A DNA stretch of 64,000 bases from Campylobacterales bacterium (GCA_014763895.1 JACXUM010000001.1:62001-126000); one strand, 5' to 3'. Counted from the first letter of the stretch, positions 10,429-20,788 are shown. Notes: generated by a model from the letters alone, not told the origin. A program made the numbers and translations.

Positions 10429-12207
10429 ATGGTTAATATGATAAAAAAGTTACTTTTAGTAAGTGTGATCTTTAATACATTTTTGTTCGGAGGGTTTGGG
10501 AGTTCGTTGGCACAACAGAGTTTTTTAAAACCTGAAGATGCTTTTAAAGTCAGCTCAGTCAAAAAAGAAGATAGAATCGAGACCGATCTTGTCATTACCG
10601 AGAATATCCATGTCTATAAGGACTCACTTACGTTTTCTATAATATCGCCGACTTCTTTGAAGCTTGAGGTAAAGAAGCCCCAGGGGAAAATGCTCGATGG
10701 TGATGAAGTGTATGAAAACACCGTTCATTTTTCTATACCTGTCAGCCAGATCGAATCAAAAGTAAAAGGTGATTATACCCTTGAACTGAGATTTGAAGGA
10801 TGCTCGGATAAAGGGATTTGTTACCAGCCCCAAACCAGGAGCTTTATGTTTGAAGGCAAACAGCCGGGATTCTTTGACAAGATCTCTTCTTTGACCAAAG
10901 AGGGAAATACGGCCAAGATAGCCGATGTTCTAGGCAGTGAAAGTTCATGGTTCGTTATCGTTCTTTTCTTTATCTTCGGCCTTTTACTGGCATTGACACC
11001 GTGTGTCTTCCCGATGATCCCGATCCTGTCATCCATTATCGTTTCCCAGTCCGGTGATGAAAAACCAAGTGTTGCCAAAGCATTTTTTACTTCATTTGTC
11101 TATGTCGTGTCAATGGCATTGACCTATACAGTCGTGGGGATCGTAGCCGGATTGTTAGGTGCTGATATCCAGACCGCGATGCAAAATCCATGGGTTCTGA
11201 TACTCTTTGCCGGGATGTTTGCAGCATTGGCGCTTTCCCTGTTTGGATATTATGAGATAGGTTTGCCGGCCTCATGGCAATCCAAGATATCCAAAGCAAG
11301 CGATGATGCTGCAAAGAGTAAAGGTCTGCTTGGGACAGCAGTCATGGGACTGCTTTCGGCCTTGATCGTAGGGCCATGTGTTGCACCTCCGCTAGGGGGT
11401 GCGGTACTCTTTATCTCTCATACGGGTGATGCCTGGCTGGGAGGATTGGCACTTTTTGTGATGAGTATGGGTATGGGAATGCCTCTCTTGCTAGTGGGAC
11501 TTGGTGCAGGTAAATTCATGCCTCGTCCAGGTGGATGGATGACACGGGTATCACAGGTATTCGGTGTGGTCATGCTCGCACTAGCGATCTTTATGCTTGG
11601 ACGCATTTTGCCGCAGAGCATCACGATGCTGCTTTGGGCGGTACTTTTCATAGGCTCTGCATTATACATGGGAGTATTTGAAAGCAAAGAGGATGAAGGG
11701 GCGAAAAAACTCTTTAAACTCTTGGCAATGCTCTTTTTACTCTATGGGGCATCATTGTTTATCGGTGCATTAAGCGGGGCGACTTCGTTGTTCCATCCAT
11801 TTGAGAAGTTTACCACAGGGGAGAGAACAGCGACTGTAAAGGTTTCTCAGGATACGAATACGCGTTTAGGATATTCAGTAGAAAGATTAATGGAGGAGGT
11901 GAGGGCGTCATCCAAACCGGTTGTAGTTGATTTTGGAAAGGATTCCTGTACAGCGTGTGCCGAGCTTGAGCATATCACGTTTCCTGATCCAAAAGTTCAG
12001 GAACAGCTCAAAAAATTTACCTTTATCCAGATCGATCTGACCAAGAATACAGAGGATGATAAGGCACTGCTTGAAAAGTTCGAATTATTCGGTACGCCTA
12101 ACATCATCTTTTTCGATAAGGAACATAATTTTTTACCACAGAAAAGTTTAACCGGCTTTATCAAACCGGAAGATTTTGCCAAGCATTTGGAAGAGATAGT
12201 TCGGTAA
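10429..12207 (+). CDS. dsbD: Thiol:disulfide interchange protein DsbD
   Basis: N-terminal DsbD alpha domain, TM domain with ALTPCVFPMIPIL and GPCVAPPLGG, C-terminal thioredoxin domain DSCTAC. Confidence 0.94.
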   Translation: MVNMIKKLLLVSVIFNTFLFGGFGSSLAQQSFLKPEDAFKVSSVKKEDRIETDLVITENIHVYKDSLTFSIISPTSLKLEVKKPQGKMLDGDEVYENTVHFSIPVSQIESKVKGDYTLELRFEGCSDKGICYQPQTRSFMFEGKQPGFFDKISSLTKEGNTAKIADVLGSESSWFVIVLFFIFGLLLALTPCVFPMIPILSSIIVSQSGDEKPSVAKAFFTSFVYVVSMALTYTVVGIVAGLLGADIQTAMQNPWVLILFAGMFAALALSLFGYYEIGLPASWQSKISKASDDAAKSKGLLGTAVMGLLSALIVGPCVAPPLGGAVLFISHTGDAWLGGLALFVMSMGMGMPLLLVGLGAGKFMPRPGGWMTRVSQVFGVVMLALAIFMLGRILPQSITMLLWAVLFIGSALYMGVFESKEDEGAKKLFKLLAMLFLLYGASLFIGALSGATSLFHPFEKFTTGERTATVKVSQDTNTRLGYSVERLMEEVRASSKPVVVDFGKDSCTACAELEHITFPDPKVQEQLKKFTFIQIDLTKNTEDDKALLEKFELFGTPNIIFFDKEHNFLPQKSLTGFIKPEDFAKHLEEIVR

Positions 12208-12270
12208 GGAACTGTCTCTAACTTTAAAAATCGTGTTTTCCACGATACTTTAACTAAAACGGAAGAACCT

Positions 12271-13140
12271 ATGATTTCAAACAAACCTCAAAATTCACAT
12301 ATCAAAATCGGCCAGATCAATACCTTAAAGATCAATCGCGATACTGATTTTGGTTATTATCTTCAAGCCATGGACGGCAGTGAAGTATTACTTCCAAACA
12401 GCTATATCATGGAAGATGAGATGCCGATGGGATCGCTGTTGGATGTTTTTATATACACCGACTCTGAAGATCGTCCGGTTGCGACGACCAAGATGCCATA
12501 TGCCAAATTGGGGGAGTATGGTTACTTTACCGTTGTGGACTATAAATCCTACGGAGCCTTTGTCAACTGGGGCTTACCAAAGGATCTTTTCATCCCACTT
12601 TCTCAGCAAAAAGAGTATTTCAACATCGGGAAAAAATACATCCTTCGCATTTGCCTGGACGAACAAACAGGCAGGCTTTACGGGACCCAGAAGATAGGCA
12701 AATATTTTAATCGTGATATGAAAGGATTGCATCCAAACAAAGAGATGGAAGTGTTGGTCATCGCAAAAACGCCGTTGGGTTATAAGGTAGTTGCGGACAA
12801 TCAGTACGAGGGCATGCTGTTTGACAATGAGATTTTTGAACCGATTGCCGTGGGTGATCGAAAAAAAGCCTATATCAAAACGGTTCGAAAAGATTTTAAA
12901 TTGGATCTCTCTTTGCAGCCGATCGGAAAAAAAGCAAAAGTAGATGAAGCTGAAGATAAAGTTCTCGCTTTACTTCGTGTACACGGCGGTGAACTGCCAT
13001 TTACCTACAAAAGTGACCCAGAAGCGATAGAGGAAATGTTTGGACTAAGCAGGAAGAATTTTAAGCGGACTTTGACAGCATTGATCGATAAAGGGGCTAT
13101 TGTATTGAAGGAAAATAGCATCATGCTGGCATCAGTATAG
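12271..13140 (+). CDS. S1-like RNA-binding protein, CvfB family
   Basis: GQINTLKINRDTDFGYYL, tandem OB/S1-like segments and C-terminal winged-helix-like end. Confidence 0.85.
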   Translation: MISNKPQNSHIKIGQINTLKINRDTDFGYYLQAMDGSEVLLPNSYIMEDEMPMGSLLDVFIYTDSEDRPVATTKMPYAKLGEYGYFTVVDYKSYGAFVNWGLPKDLFIPLSQQKEYFNIGKKYILRICLDEQTGRLYGTQKIGKYFNRDMKGLHPNKEMEVLVIAKTPLGYKVVADNQYEGMLFDNEIFEPIAVGDRKKAYIKTVRKDFKLDLSLQPIGKKAKVDEAEDKVLALLRVHGGELPFTYKSDPEAIEEMFGLSRKNFKRTLTALIDKGAIVLKENSIMLASV

Positions 13141-13228
13141 TGATTGTCTATGAGAGACTGTATGACAATTTGTCATTTTTCGTATCATAGCGATATCGTG
13201 TGATACAATTAACTAAAAAGTATATCCG

Positions 13229-14776
13229 ATGGTTAAATATCTCATTTTTCTATTATTTCCATTGTTCTTGGCAGCTGAACCTTTTAAAGTGGCTACCTAT
13301 AATGTTGAAAATCTCTTTGATTCGGTATACCAGGGAAGCGAATACAAAGAGTATGTGCCAGGCCATCATAACTGGAATGCAAATACGGCCCAGATCAAAC
13401 TTAACCATACTGCCGAAGTGATCTGTGATCTGGATGCGGATATCATCGGGCTTCAGGAGATCGAGAACCAAAATGTTTTGGAGCAGTTGCAAAAAAGGCT
13501 TGAAGAGGTCGGATGTCCTTATCCTTATACAGCTATTACGCATAAAGCTCAAGCTACGATTCAGGTTGCCTTACTTTCCAAATTTCCTGTACGTAAACCC
13601 AATGAGTTGATTGTAAAGGATGATCCAAAAGTACGCAATATACTGGAAGTAGAGCTTGAAGTGCATGGCAAGCCCTTAATCGTCTTTGTCAACCACTGGA
13701 AATCCAAAAGCAATGGAGGGTACGAGAGCAAACGTGTTGCTTATGCATCACTATTGAAGAAAAGGCTGCTCTCTTTACACGAAGATAGCGACTATTTGAT
13801 CATAGGAGATCTCAATAGCGACTATGATGCTTTTATGACCTTGGATGAAAGGATCGATGATGCGCACGGGTATACGGCTATCAATCATGAACTATCCACA
13901 CTCTCAAATGATCATCTGTTGCAAAAGTCTCAAATGCCCAAAGCCCCCATTGGAAGCCATTTTAATCCTTGGCAGGAACTTTCTCTATCAAAGCGTTGGA
14001 GCCATCAGTATTTTCAGAGTAAAAACACCTTAGATCACCTCTTATTGCCAAAATCGATGTTCGATGGGAAAGGAATTGATTATATCGACAACTCTTTTAA
14101 TGTTTTCAAAACATCTTATTTAATAGGGAAAAAGGGAAGAATCAATCGTTGGCAGTATAGAAAAGGTAAGCATGGGACAAAAGGTTACTCAGATCATTTG
14201 CCCGTATTTGCACTGTTTGATACCAAACCTTTCAAAGCTAACAATGATGCATTTCAAGAAACCCCATTGATGGAGAAAGATATTGAATTTTTCTATACGT
14301 TGAAAGATGCCCAAAAAGAATTCGTGATCAAAAATGCGGTAGTTCTGATGAAACGAAACCAGAGTGCCATCATCAAACAATCACCCCAGGGAAGAGGTAT
14401 CTATCTGTACCGTTGTGCTGGAAGTCTTCAGCAAGGGCATCGCTATGACCTTGTGGTTGGAGATATCACTGAGTATCAAGGCCTTAAAGAGATCAGATAT
14501 ATACAAAAACTTAAAGACAAAGGTCGTGTAGATACCAGAGCGTTTTTTACTGCAAATGATTTGGTACAAAATCAGGTACTGAGTGGAATCACAGGTATTT
14601 ATCACGGAAAACGATTTGAATTTAATGGTAAAAGTTTTCCCATCCATTTCAAAAACAAGCAAGATATTCCGCCTTTGGGAAGCAAACTTAGGTTACACTA
14701 TGTCCATCTTGGATATTATAAGCAGTTACAGCTGGTGGTTTACAGCAAAAAAGATTTTAGTATAGTGGGGAGATAA
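13229..14776 (+). CDS. Exported endonuclease/exonuclease/phosphatase (EEP) family protein with C-terminal OB-like extension
   Basis: Signal peptide; FKVATYNVENLFD, GLQEIEN, GDLNSDYDA, YSDHLPV. Confidence 0.88.
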   Translation: MVKYLIFLLFPLFLAAEPFKVATYNVENLFDSVYQGSEYKEYVPGHHNWNANTAQIKLNHTAEVICDLDADIIGLQEIENQNVLEQLQKRLEEVGCPYPYTAITHKAQATIQVALLSKFPVRKPNELIVKDDPKVRNILEVELEVHGKPLIVFVNHWKSKSNGGYESKRVAYASLLKKRLLSLHEDSDYLIIGDLNSDYDAFMTLDERIDDAHGYTAINHELSTLSNDHLLQKSQMPKAPIGSHFNPWQELSLSKRWSHQYFQSKNTLDHLLLPKSMFDGKGIDYIDNSFNVFKTSYLIGKKGRINRWQYRKGKHGTKGYSDHLPVFALFDTKPFKANNDAFQETPLMEKDIEFFYTLKDAQKEFVIKNAVVLMKRNQSAIIKQSPQGRGIYLYRCAGSLQQGHRYDLVVGDITEYQGLKEIRYIQKLKDKGRVDTRAFFTANDLVQNQVLSGITGIYHGKRFEFNGKSFPIHFKNKQDIPPLGSKLRLHYVHLGYYKQLQLVVYSKKDFSIVGR

Positions 14777-15211
14777 ATGACATATTATAGTTGGATATTG
14801 GCGTTTCATGTGATGAGTTTTATCAGTTGGATGGCGATGTTGTTCTACCTTCCAAGATTGTTTATTTATCACCGCGAAAATGCCGACAATAAAGCGTTTA
14901 CAGAGGTAGTTGAGGTACAAGAGTATAAACTTTTTAAATATATCGGTGTGCCGGCTATGTGGGCTACGATACTCTCCGGTGCAACGATGCTCTATCTTAA
15001 TCCTGCGATCTTTTCAAGTGGAGGCTGGATGCATGCCAAACTGGTTTTTGTAGCGTTTTTGATCGCTTATCATTTTTCTTTAGGGAAGATCCGTAAGATC
15101 ATGATTTCCAACCCCCATTATAAAACAAGTAAGTATCTGAGAGTTTACAATGAGGTGCCTACACTTTTGATGATCTTTATTGTTGTCATGGTAGTGGTGA
15201 AGCCTTTTTAA
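14777..15211 (+). CDS. hemJ: Protoporphyrinogen oxidase HemJ / CopD-like membrane protein
   Basis: 144 aa; WILAFHVMSFISWMAMLFYLPRLFIYH. Confidence 0.88.
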   Translation: MTYYSWILAFHVMSFISWMAMLFYLPRLFIYHRENADNKAFTEVVEVQEYKLFKYIGVPAMWATILSGATMLYLNPAIFSSGGWMHAKLVFVAFLIAYHFSLGKIRKIMISNPHYKTSKYLRVYNEVPTLLMIFIVVMVVVKPF

Positions 15212-15273
15212 GTGATAAAACTAAATTATTTTGTGTTATAATAAAATATATTTTAAATGAAAAGGAGTAGCGT

Positions 15274-15933
15274 ATGAATTTACCTGCTATCACATTGCCT
15301 CAAATAAATCTACCGTTTGAAATTCCTCTTTTGATGCATCCGCCTGTCGTGCATTTTGCTATCGCATTGCCGATTATCATTCTGATGCTTGAATTAGTCA
15401 ATCTGGTGCTTAAAAGAAGATCGATCAGTGTGATGTCATTTTTATTGTTCAGTTTGGCAGTAGTCGTTGCAGTGATTGCCTATTTCACCGGATTGACTGA
15501 TGGGAGAGAAGCATTTGATGCATTAAGCGATGAGGGACAAGAAGCTTTAAAAGCGCATAAGAATTTGGGCACGTATCTTATGTTGGTATCAGGAATCGTA
15601 TGGTTCTTTAAAGTTCTTTCGATGCTTATCGACAGAGGTTTGATGAAAATACTTTATATGCTGGTTCTGATTTTGTTTGTTGCAGGTGTATTTGAACAAG
15701 GTGAAGAGGGAGGAAAACTTGTCTATATTCATGGTGCGAATAATCAAAAAGTCAAAGCTTTAGATGATGAGATGTTTGATATGAATGAAGAGATGGATGA
15801 TCTTAAAGAAGAACTTAAAGATTTCAAAGAGCCGAAACAAGAATCTGCACCGAAACCACAAGAGCAGCCACAAACACCTGCTCCGGCTACGCCGGAAGCC
15901 AATACAACCACACCGGTTGCTCAAGCGCAATAA
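15274..15933 (+). CDS. DUF2231-family membrane protein with coiled-coil/Pro-rich tail
   Basis: LMHPPVVHFAIALPIIIL; tail KPQEQPQTPAPATPEANTTT. Confidence 0.78.
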   Translation: MNLPAITLPQINLPFEIPLLMHPPVVHFAIALPIIILMLELVNLVLKRRSISVMSFLLFSLAVVVAVIAYFTGLTDGREAFDALSDEGQEALKAHKNLGTYLMLVSGIVWFFKVLSMLIDRGLMKILYMLVLILFVAGVFEQGEEGGKLVYIHGANNQKVKALDDEMFDMNEEMDDLKEELKDFKEPKQESAPKPQEQPQTPAPATPEANTTTPVAQAQ

Positions 15934-15949
15934 AATACTGTTATATGTC

Positions 15950-16309
15950 TTATGAACCGCCGTCTCCTGCGCGGTTGTAAGGTATCTCATACCTCTCTTC
16001 CTCTTCTTTCGTTTTGAGGGTTGAGAGATATTTTGCCATTTGCAGTGTTTGATTTTCATCCAATGCCTGTGCGAATGAGATCATAACCGATCCAAAAGCA
16101 GAACGGGTTTTGCCATGCTGCAGATCTTTAAGACGTTTGAGTAATACCTCTTCTTTTTGACCTTGCAGTCTGGGAGCTGACCCCATTCCTTCGCCGTACA
16201 TGCCGTGACAGCTGTTGCATGCATTTTTAAAATATAGAGACTCGGCATCCATTGCGTATGTTACAACGCAAATAAAAGGTAAAAATGAAATTAATCTTAG
16301 CTTTTTCAT
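15950..16309 (-). CDS. Monoheme c-type cytochrome, exported
   Basis: Signal peptide; NACNSCHGMYGEGMGSAPRL; ATG at 16309 preferred. Confidence 0.9.
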   Translation of the reverse strand: MKKLRLISFLPFICVVTYAMDAESLYFKNACNSCHGMYGEGMGSAPRLQGQKEEVLLKRLKDLQHGKTRSAFGSVMISFAQALDENQTLQMAKYLSTLKTKEEEERYEIPYNRAGDGGS

Positions 16310-16346
16310 GAGGGTATTGTAACACAAGGAATACTAAATTTAAAAA

Positions 16347-17069
16347 TCAATAGAGTATCCTGGCAAGATAAAGGCCGTGTGGCGGCGCAAGCGTAGTGAT
16401 ATGGCGTTTTTTGCATGCAACCTGCTCTTTCAATGACGGCAAGCTTAACTTCCCTGTTGCACATGCCATTGCCGCATCAATCATCATCCTTACCTGAGAC
16501 CGCAAAAAACCGTTGGCTTCAAAGTAAATGATATGATAGGAACGGAACTGTTTATATTCTGTATGATAAACATGTCTGATAGTGGTATGGGTATCAGTCC
16601 CGGTCTTTTGAAAATATTGAAAATCATGTTCTCCCTCAAAGCATCGTAGTGCTTCTATCAGTATCTGTTGATCAAAAGGCAGATAGTATGAAACATAATT
16701 GTTTTCAAATACGGAAGGGCAGGAGGTTTTAAATACGTATCGATAAAGCCTTTTTTTTGCACTGAAACGGGCATGGAAACTATCCGGAACTGCCGTTAGA
16801 TGTTTGAAACGGATATGTGTAAGTTTTCTGTTGATCTCATTATTGAGTTTTTTAAGATCTTTCCAAAAATCAGGCAGATCAAAATGGATCACCTGGCCGC
16901 TTGCATGCACCCCTGTATCGGTACGTCCGCTTCCAACGATCGGGGAAATGATCCCAAGTGAATACAAGACTTCTTCAATTTGTCCCGTGACTGTCTGTGA
17001 AGTGATTTTTTGTCTTTGAAATCCCTGATAGAAACTTCCATCATAGGAGATAACGGCTTTTACACGCAT
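16347..17069 (-). CDS. truA: tRNA pseudouridine synthase A
   Basis: YDGSFYQGFQRQ, GRTDTGVHASGQVIHFD. Confidence 0.96.
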   Translation of the reverse strand: MRVKAVISYDGSFYQGFQRQKITSQTVTGQIEEVLYSLGIISPIVGSGRTDTGVHASGQVIHFDLPDFWKDLKKLNNEINRKLTHIRFKHLTAVPDSFHARFSAKKRLYRYVFKTSCPSVFENNYVSYYLPFDQQILIEALRCFEGEHDFQYFQKTGTDTHTTIRHVYHTEYKQFRSYHIIYFEANGFLRSQVRMMIDAAMACATGKLSLPSLKEQVACKKRHITTLAPPHGLYLARILY

Positions 17070-17085
17070 CAGCTGTTTGCTCTCA

Positions 17086-18105
17086 TCAAAAATATTCCCC
17101 CACCCGTTTGTTAAATATCCATTTTCCTGTCATCAATATCATCAAAAGTACAATACATAAAATCCAAAGATTTCCCCACTTTTCTAATGAGGATGCGCTC
17201 AAATACAAAAAAAGTGCCGTTATAAAAATCACAAGGAAGGAGCGATTGGTATCATAACGAGGATTGATCATGGTAAATGCAGCAACCGGATAGACTGCCA
17301 AGAGAGGGATCAAGCTGACAAAAAGGAAAAAAAGTACACGGTGCATCATTCTGATGTCGGTTTGAGCCTGCGCCCAATAATCAATAATGTTCCGATACTC
17401 AAAGGTTTTTTGTTCACTCGTGTCATAGGCCTGTAGTGTTTGGTACTCTGCCTGTTGCAATTTATTGCCCTGATAGGTATATCCATATCCATTTCGAAGG
17501 AGCAAAGAGGTTTGATTGTTTTCTTTGAGAATCTCGCCGCTTTGAGAAGCAAAAAATTGTTCTTCATCCTTTTTGGATCGATTATAGATCACGATTGTTT
17601 GAAAAATATTTTCATTGCCCTCTTTGACATAAACATAATAATCGCCAAATTTCTGTCCCAATTTCCCGGGCAGAATATTAAGTTTTGCTTCAGCCTGTTT
17701 AGAAGTTTTAAATGATTGAAAATACTGTTTGCTTAGCGGCATAGCCAAAAAAGAGACTGTTAAAAGCAGTAAAGAAAAAAGCCCGCCAAGAATCAAAAAT
17801 CCTTTAAGGACACTCTCTGCTTTAAGCCCGAGAGCATACAGTGCAATGAGTTCATTGTCCTGCGAAAGCCTCATAAGGACATTGGCAAGTGCCGCTACGA
17901 ATGAGAGGGGCAAGGTATAAAAAATGATATCAGGTATCGTATAGCTGTATAGTTCAAAAAGTTCTTGAAAAGAGATCTGTATCTGGGCAGTCAGAGAAGC
18001 AATTTTGATCAGATAGATCAGGGAAATGATCAAAAAGAAAGGCAGGAATATCGTTAAGAATGTTTTCGTGAAATGGGCGGAGATATAGCCCTTAATGTTA
18101 ACCAT
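17086..18105 (-). CDS. LptF/LptG-family permease (YjgP/YjgQ)
   Basis: 339 aa; N-terminal TM topology, ELIALYALGL motif. Confidence 0.88.
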   Translation of the reverse strand: MVNIKGYISAHFTKTFLTIFLPFFLIISLIYLIKIASLTAQIQISFQELFELYSYTIPDIIFYTLPLSFVAALANVLMRLSQDNELIALYALGLKAESVLKGFLILGGLFSLLLLTVSFLAMPLSKQYFQSFKTSKQAEAKLNILPGKLGQKFGDYYVYVKEGNENIFQTIVIYNRSKKDEEQFFASQSGEILKENNQTSLLLRNGYGYTYQGNKLQQAEYQTLQAYDTSEQKTFEYRNIIDYWAQAQTDIRMMHRVLFFLFVSLIPLLAVYPVAAFTMINPRYDTNRSFLVIFITALFLYLSASSLEKWGNLWILCIVLLMILMTGKWIFNKRVGEYF

Positions 18106-18838
18106 AGATCAGCTTCTCTAGTAACATGTTTACTTGTGTATCATACAGGTAGATGATCAGGGTTGCCAGTGCCAAAAAAGGTACGAAAGGTACACCGCTT
18201 TCCCGTTTGATAAGTGATGGGATCATTGCAAGCAGGGCCGAAAGGAATAGAGCAACAAAAAAATGAGGAAAGCCTAGTAGTGCCCCCATGGTTCCAGCCA
18301 CGATAACATCCGCACTTCCCATGGCTTCGCGTTTGGCAATGAAAGATGAGAGAAGCCCAACTAGGTAAAGCCCCCCCGCAGCAATGGCTGCATAGATCAG
18401 TGCATGAATGAAATCCGGCTGTATCAAGGCAAAGAGAAGGGCTGCAAAATTGACATTGTCAGGAACGGCCATATATTCAAAATCGATCATCACAAGGGCC
18501 AAAAGTGCACTAAAAGATGCCGCTATAAAAGGGAAATACCAGACTAATCCCGTCTTAAGATAGAGAAGTACAAACAAAATCCCGGTGATCAATTCGATGA
18601 GGGGATATTGCATAGAGATCTTTGATTTACAAAAATAACATTTGCCACCGAGAACTAGCCAGGAGAAAATCGGAATGTTATGCCACCATTTGAGCGGTGT
18701 CTGGCAACTTTGACATTTAGAAGCAGGAAAGACGATACTTTCACCTTTTGGGATACGGTATATGACGACATTTAAAAAAGAACCGATCATGGTTCCTATG
18801 ATAAATACGCCAATGGTTATCAACCACTTTTCTTGCAT
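18098..18838 (-). CDS. Prepilin peptidase (A24 family)
   Basis: GSFLNVVIYRIPKGESIVFPASKCQSCQTPLKWWHNIPIFSWL, two CxxC pairs, MGSADVIVAGTMGALLG. Confidence 0.95.
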   Translation of the reverse strand: MQEKWLITIGVFIIGTMIGSFLNVVIYRIPKGESIVFPASKCQSCQTPLKWWHNIPIFSWLVLGGKCYFCKSKISMQYPLIELITGILFVLLYLKTGLVWYFPFIAASFSALLALVMIDFEYMAVPDNVNFAALLFALIQPDFIHALIYAAIAAGGLYLVGLLSSFIAKREAMGSADVIVAGTMGALLGFPHFFVALFLSALLAMIPSLIKRESGVPFVPFLALATLIIYLYDTQVNMLLEKLIYG

Positions 18839-19527
18839 TAAAGCCCTCCAAAACGTCTTTTACGTTGATGATAATGTTGAATGATTTCATCAAGTTCGGC
18901 TGCATTAAAGTCGGGCCATAATGTTTGAGTGAAATAAAGCTCGCTGTAACTTAATTGCCAGAGCAGAAAATTCGAAAGGCGCATCTCACCGCTTGTACGT
19001 ATAAGCAGGTCAACATCGCTGTATGGAGTTTGAAGAGCTGAAGAGATGTCCTTTTCGCTTATGGTTGTTTTCCCCTGTGCTATGAGTCTATTGACTGTAT
19101 CCGCAATTTCTGCGCGACCACCGTAATTGAGTGCCAGCACATAGGTTAGTTTCGTATTGTTCTTGGTTTGTTCTTGAACATCATATATTCTTTGTTGCAG
19201 CGGTTTGGAAAAGGCTTTAATATCCCCGATCGCTTTGAACGCTACATTTTTTTCTTGAAATAGAAGAAGTTCGTTTTGAAGATACTTATCTAAAAGTTTC
19301 ATCAAAAATTCTATTTCTATTTTAGGTCGTTTCCAGTTTTCTGTACTAAATGCATAAAAAGTAACCGTTTCTATGGTTGGATGGTTGACACAATATTCGG
19401 TGATATCATGGATAACTTTAGCACCTTCTTCATGACCTTTGGTACGATTTAAACCTTTCTGTTTTGCCCATCTTCCATTCCCATCCATGATAATGGCTAA
19501 ATGACGCAATGGTGTATTCTTACTCAT
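18838..19527 (-). CDS. uppS: Undecaprenyl diphosphate synthase
   Basis: HLAIIMDGNGRWAKQKGLNRTKGHEEG. Confidence 0.97.
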   Translation of the reverse strand: MSKNTPLRHLAIIMDGNGRWAKQKGLNRTKGHEEGAKVIHDITEYCVNHPTIETVTFYAFSTENWKRPKIEIEFLMKLLDKYLQNELLLFQEKNVAFKAIGDIKAFSKPLQQRIYDVQEQTKNNTKLTYVLALNYGGRAEIADTVNRLIAQGKTTISEKDISSALQTPYSDVDLLIRTSGEMRLSNFLLWQLSYSELYFTQTLWPDFNAAELDEIIQHYHQRKRRFGGL

Positions 19528-20788
19528 TGGTTAGAGCCTTTGCCCTATCAAGTATGTGATCAGCCAGTGTCAGTTTGTCCAGTCTTCCAAGACTGATCTG
19601 TTGTTCCTTGGTAATGAATGTGATCTCATTATCTATCGAACCAAAACTGTTTGCATCTTTTAAAAGATTGTAGCATACAGCATCGACACCTTTGGTCTCA
19701 AGTAATAATTGAGCATTGGATAGACCGTTTTCAGGATCCATTTCTGCTTTAAAAGCAACAGTTTTGATACCTTCTTTGTTTATAGATGAGAGGATATCGG
19801 AAGTTTGATGTAATTCAAGATCCCATGTTTCTCCCAGAATATTCTTTTTAAGTTTACCTTGTTGCGGAAATTTTGGTGTAAAATCTGAAACAGCCGCAAC
19901 CATGAAAAGATACGGTTCTTTTTGAATAAGATGCTTAGGATCCGGACTGTTCAATGAGGTTTTGCTCATCTTGCCTTTTTTGGCAATGCGGATCGCATCT
20001 TGGGTATACTCAAGCATCTCCTGCGTATCTTCTACATCAATGGTATAAATACCTTGGGGTAATCCCTCTTTATCCATTGTGGTAATGTAACAGACATCGG
20101 CACCTTTAAGATAAAGGCTTAAACAAAGGGCTTTTGCCATTTTCCCTGAAGAAAAGTTACTGATATAACGTACTTCATCGATCTTTTCTCGCGTACCACC
20201 CCCTGTGACCACAATGCGTCTATCTTCCCAAAATGGTTCTTTGAGCAATACTTTCGCCGTTTCTAAAAAGATATCCATCGGTTCTGCAAGCGCTCCAGAT
20301 CCCAGATCTCCACACGCTAAAAGCTTTTCTTGGGGTTGTACAATGGTGACATCATTGACAGCCAACATCTTGAGACTGCCGGTTGTGTAATGGTTCTGAA
20401 GCATTTGTGTATTGGCTGCGGGAGCGACGATAATAGGGCCTTTATATGCCAGTGCGGTTTGTGTTAAAAGCGTATCGGCAATCCCTTTGCTAAGTTTATT
20501 GATCGTGTTGGCAGTTGCAGGTGCGATGAGAAACACATCGCATTTTTTGCCAATCTCGATATGATTGAGGGGACTGCTCCAACTTTCGCTCTCTTGGGTG
20601 AGTACTTTGTTCCGTGTCAGTGCTTCGAAAGTAAGAGCGGAAACAAAACGTTCAGCCGAAGGAGTCATGACAACATGTACATCAGCTCCTGCTTTGATAA
20701 AGAGCCTTGCGATATCACATGCTTTGTAGGCAGAGATGCTTCCCGTTATACCCAGTAAGATGGTTTTGTTGCTTAAATTGACCTGCAT
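19520..20788 (-). CDS. coaBC: Phosphopantothenoylcysteine decarboxylase/synthetase
   Basis: GITGSISAYKACDIARLF, VVTGGGTREKIDEVRYISNFSSGKM. Confidence 0.96.
   Translation of the reverse strand: MQVNLSNKTILLGITGSISAYKACDIARLFIKAGADVHVVMTPSAERFVSALTFEALTRNKVLTQESESWSSPLNHIEIGKKCDVFLIAPATANTINKLSKGIADTLLTQTALAYKGPIIVAPAANTQMLQNHYTTGSLKMLAVNDVTIVQPQEKLLACGDLGSGALAEPMDIFLETAKVLLKEPFWEDRRIVVTGGGTREKIDEVRYISNFSSGKMAKALCLSLYLKGADVCYITTMDKEGLPQGIYTIDVEDTQEMLEYTQDAIRIAKKGKMSKTSLNSPDPKHLIQKEPYLFMVAAVSDFTPKFPQQGKLKKNILGETWDLELHQTSDILSSINKEGIKTVAFKAEMDPENGLSNAQLLLETKGVDAVCYNLLKDANSFGSIDNEITFITKEQQISLGRLDKLTLADHILDRAKALTNE

Noticed and set aside
12230-12246. Hairpin ATCGTG-TTTTC-CACGAT after dsbD
   Set aside because: Short 6-bp stem without a U-tract; cannot be distinguished from chance.
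18098-18838. Type IV pilus or natural competence cluster suggested by prepilin peptidase
   Set aside because: No pilin, PilB/C or secretin genes in the window; only the peptidase is present.
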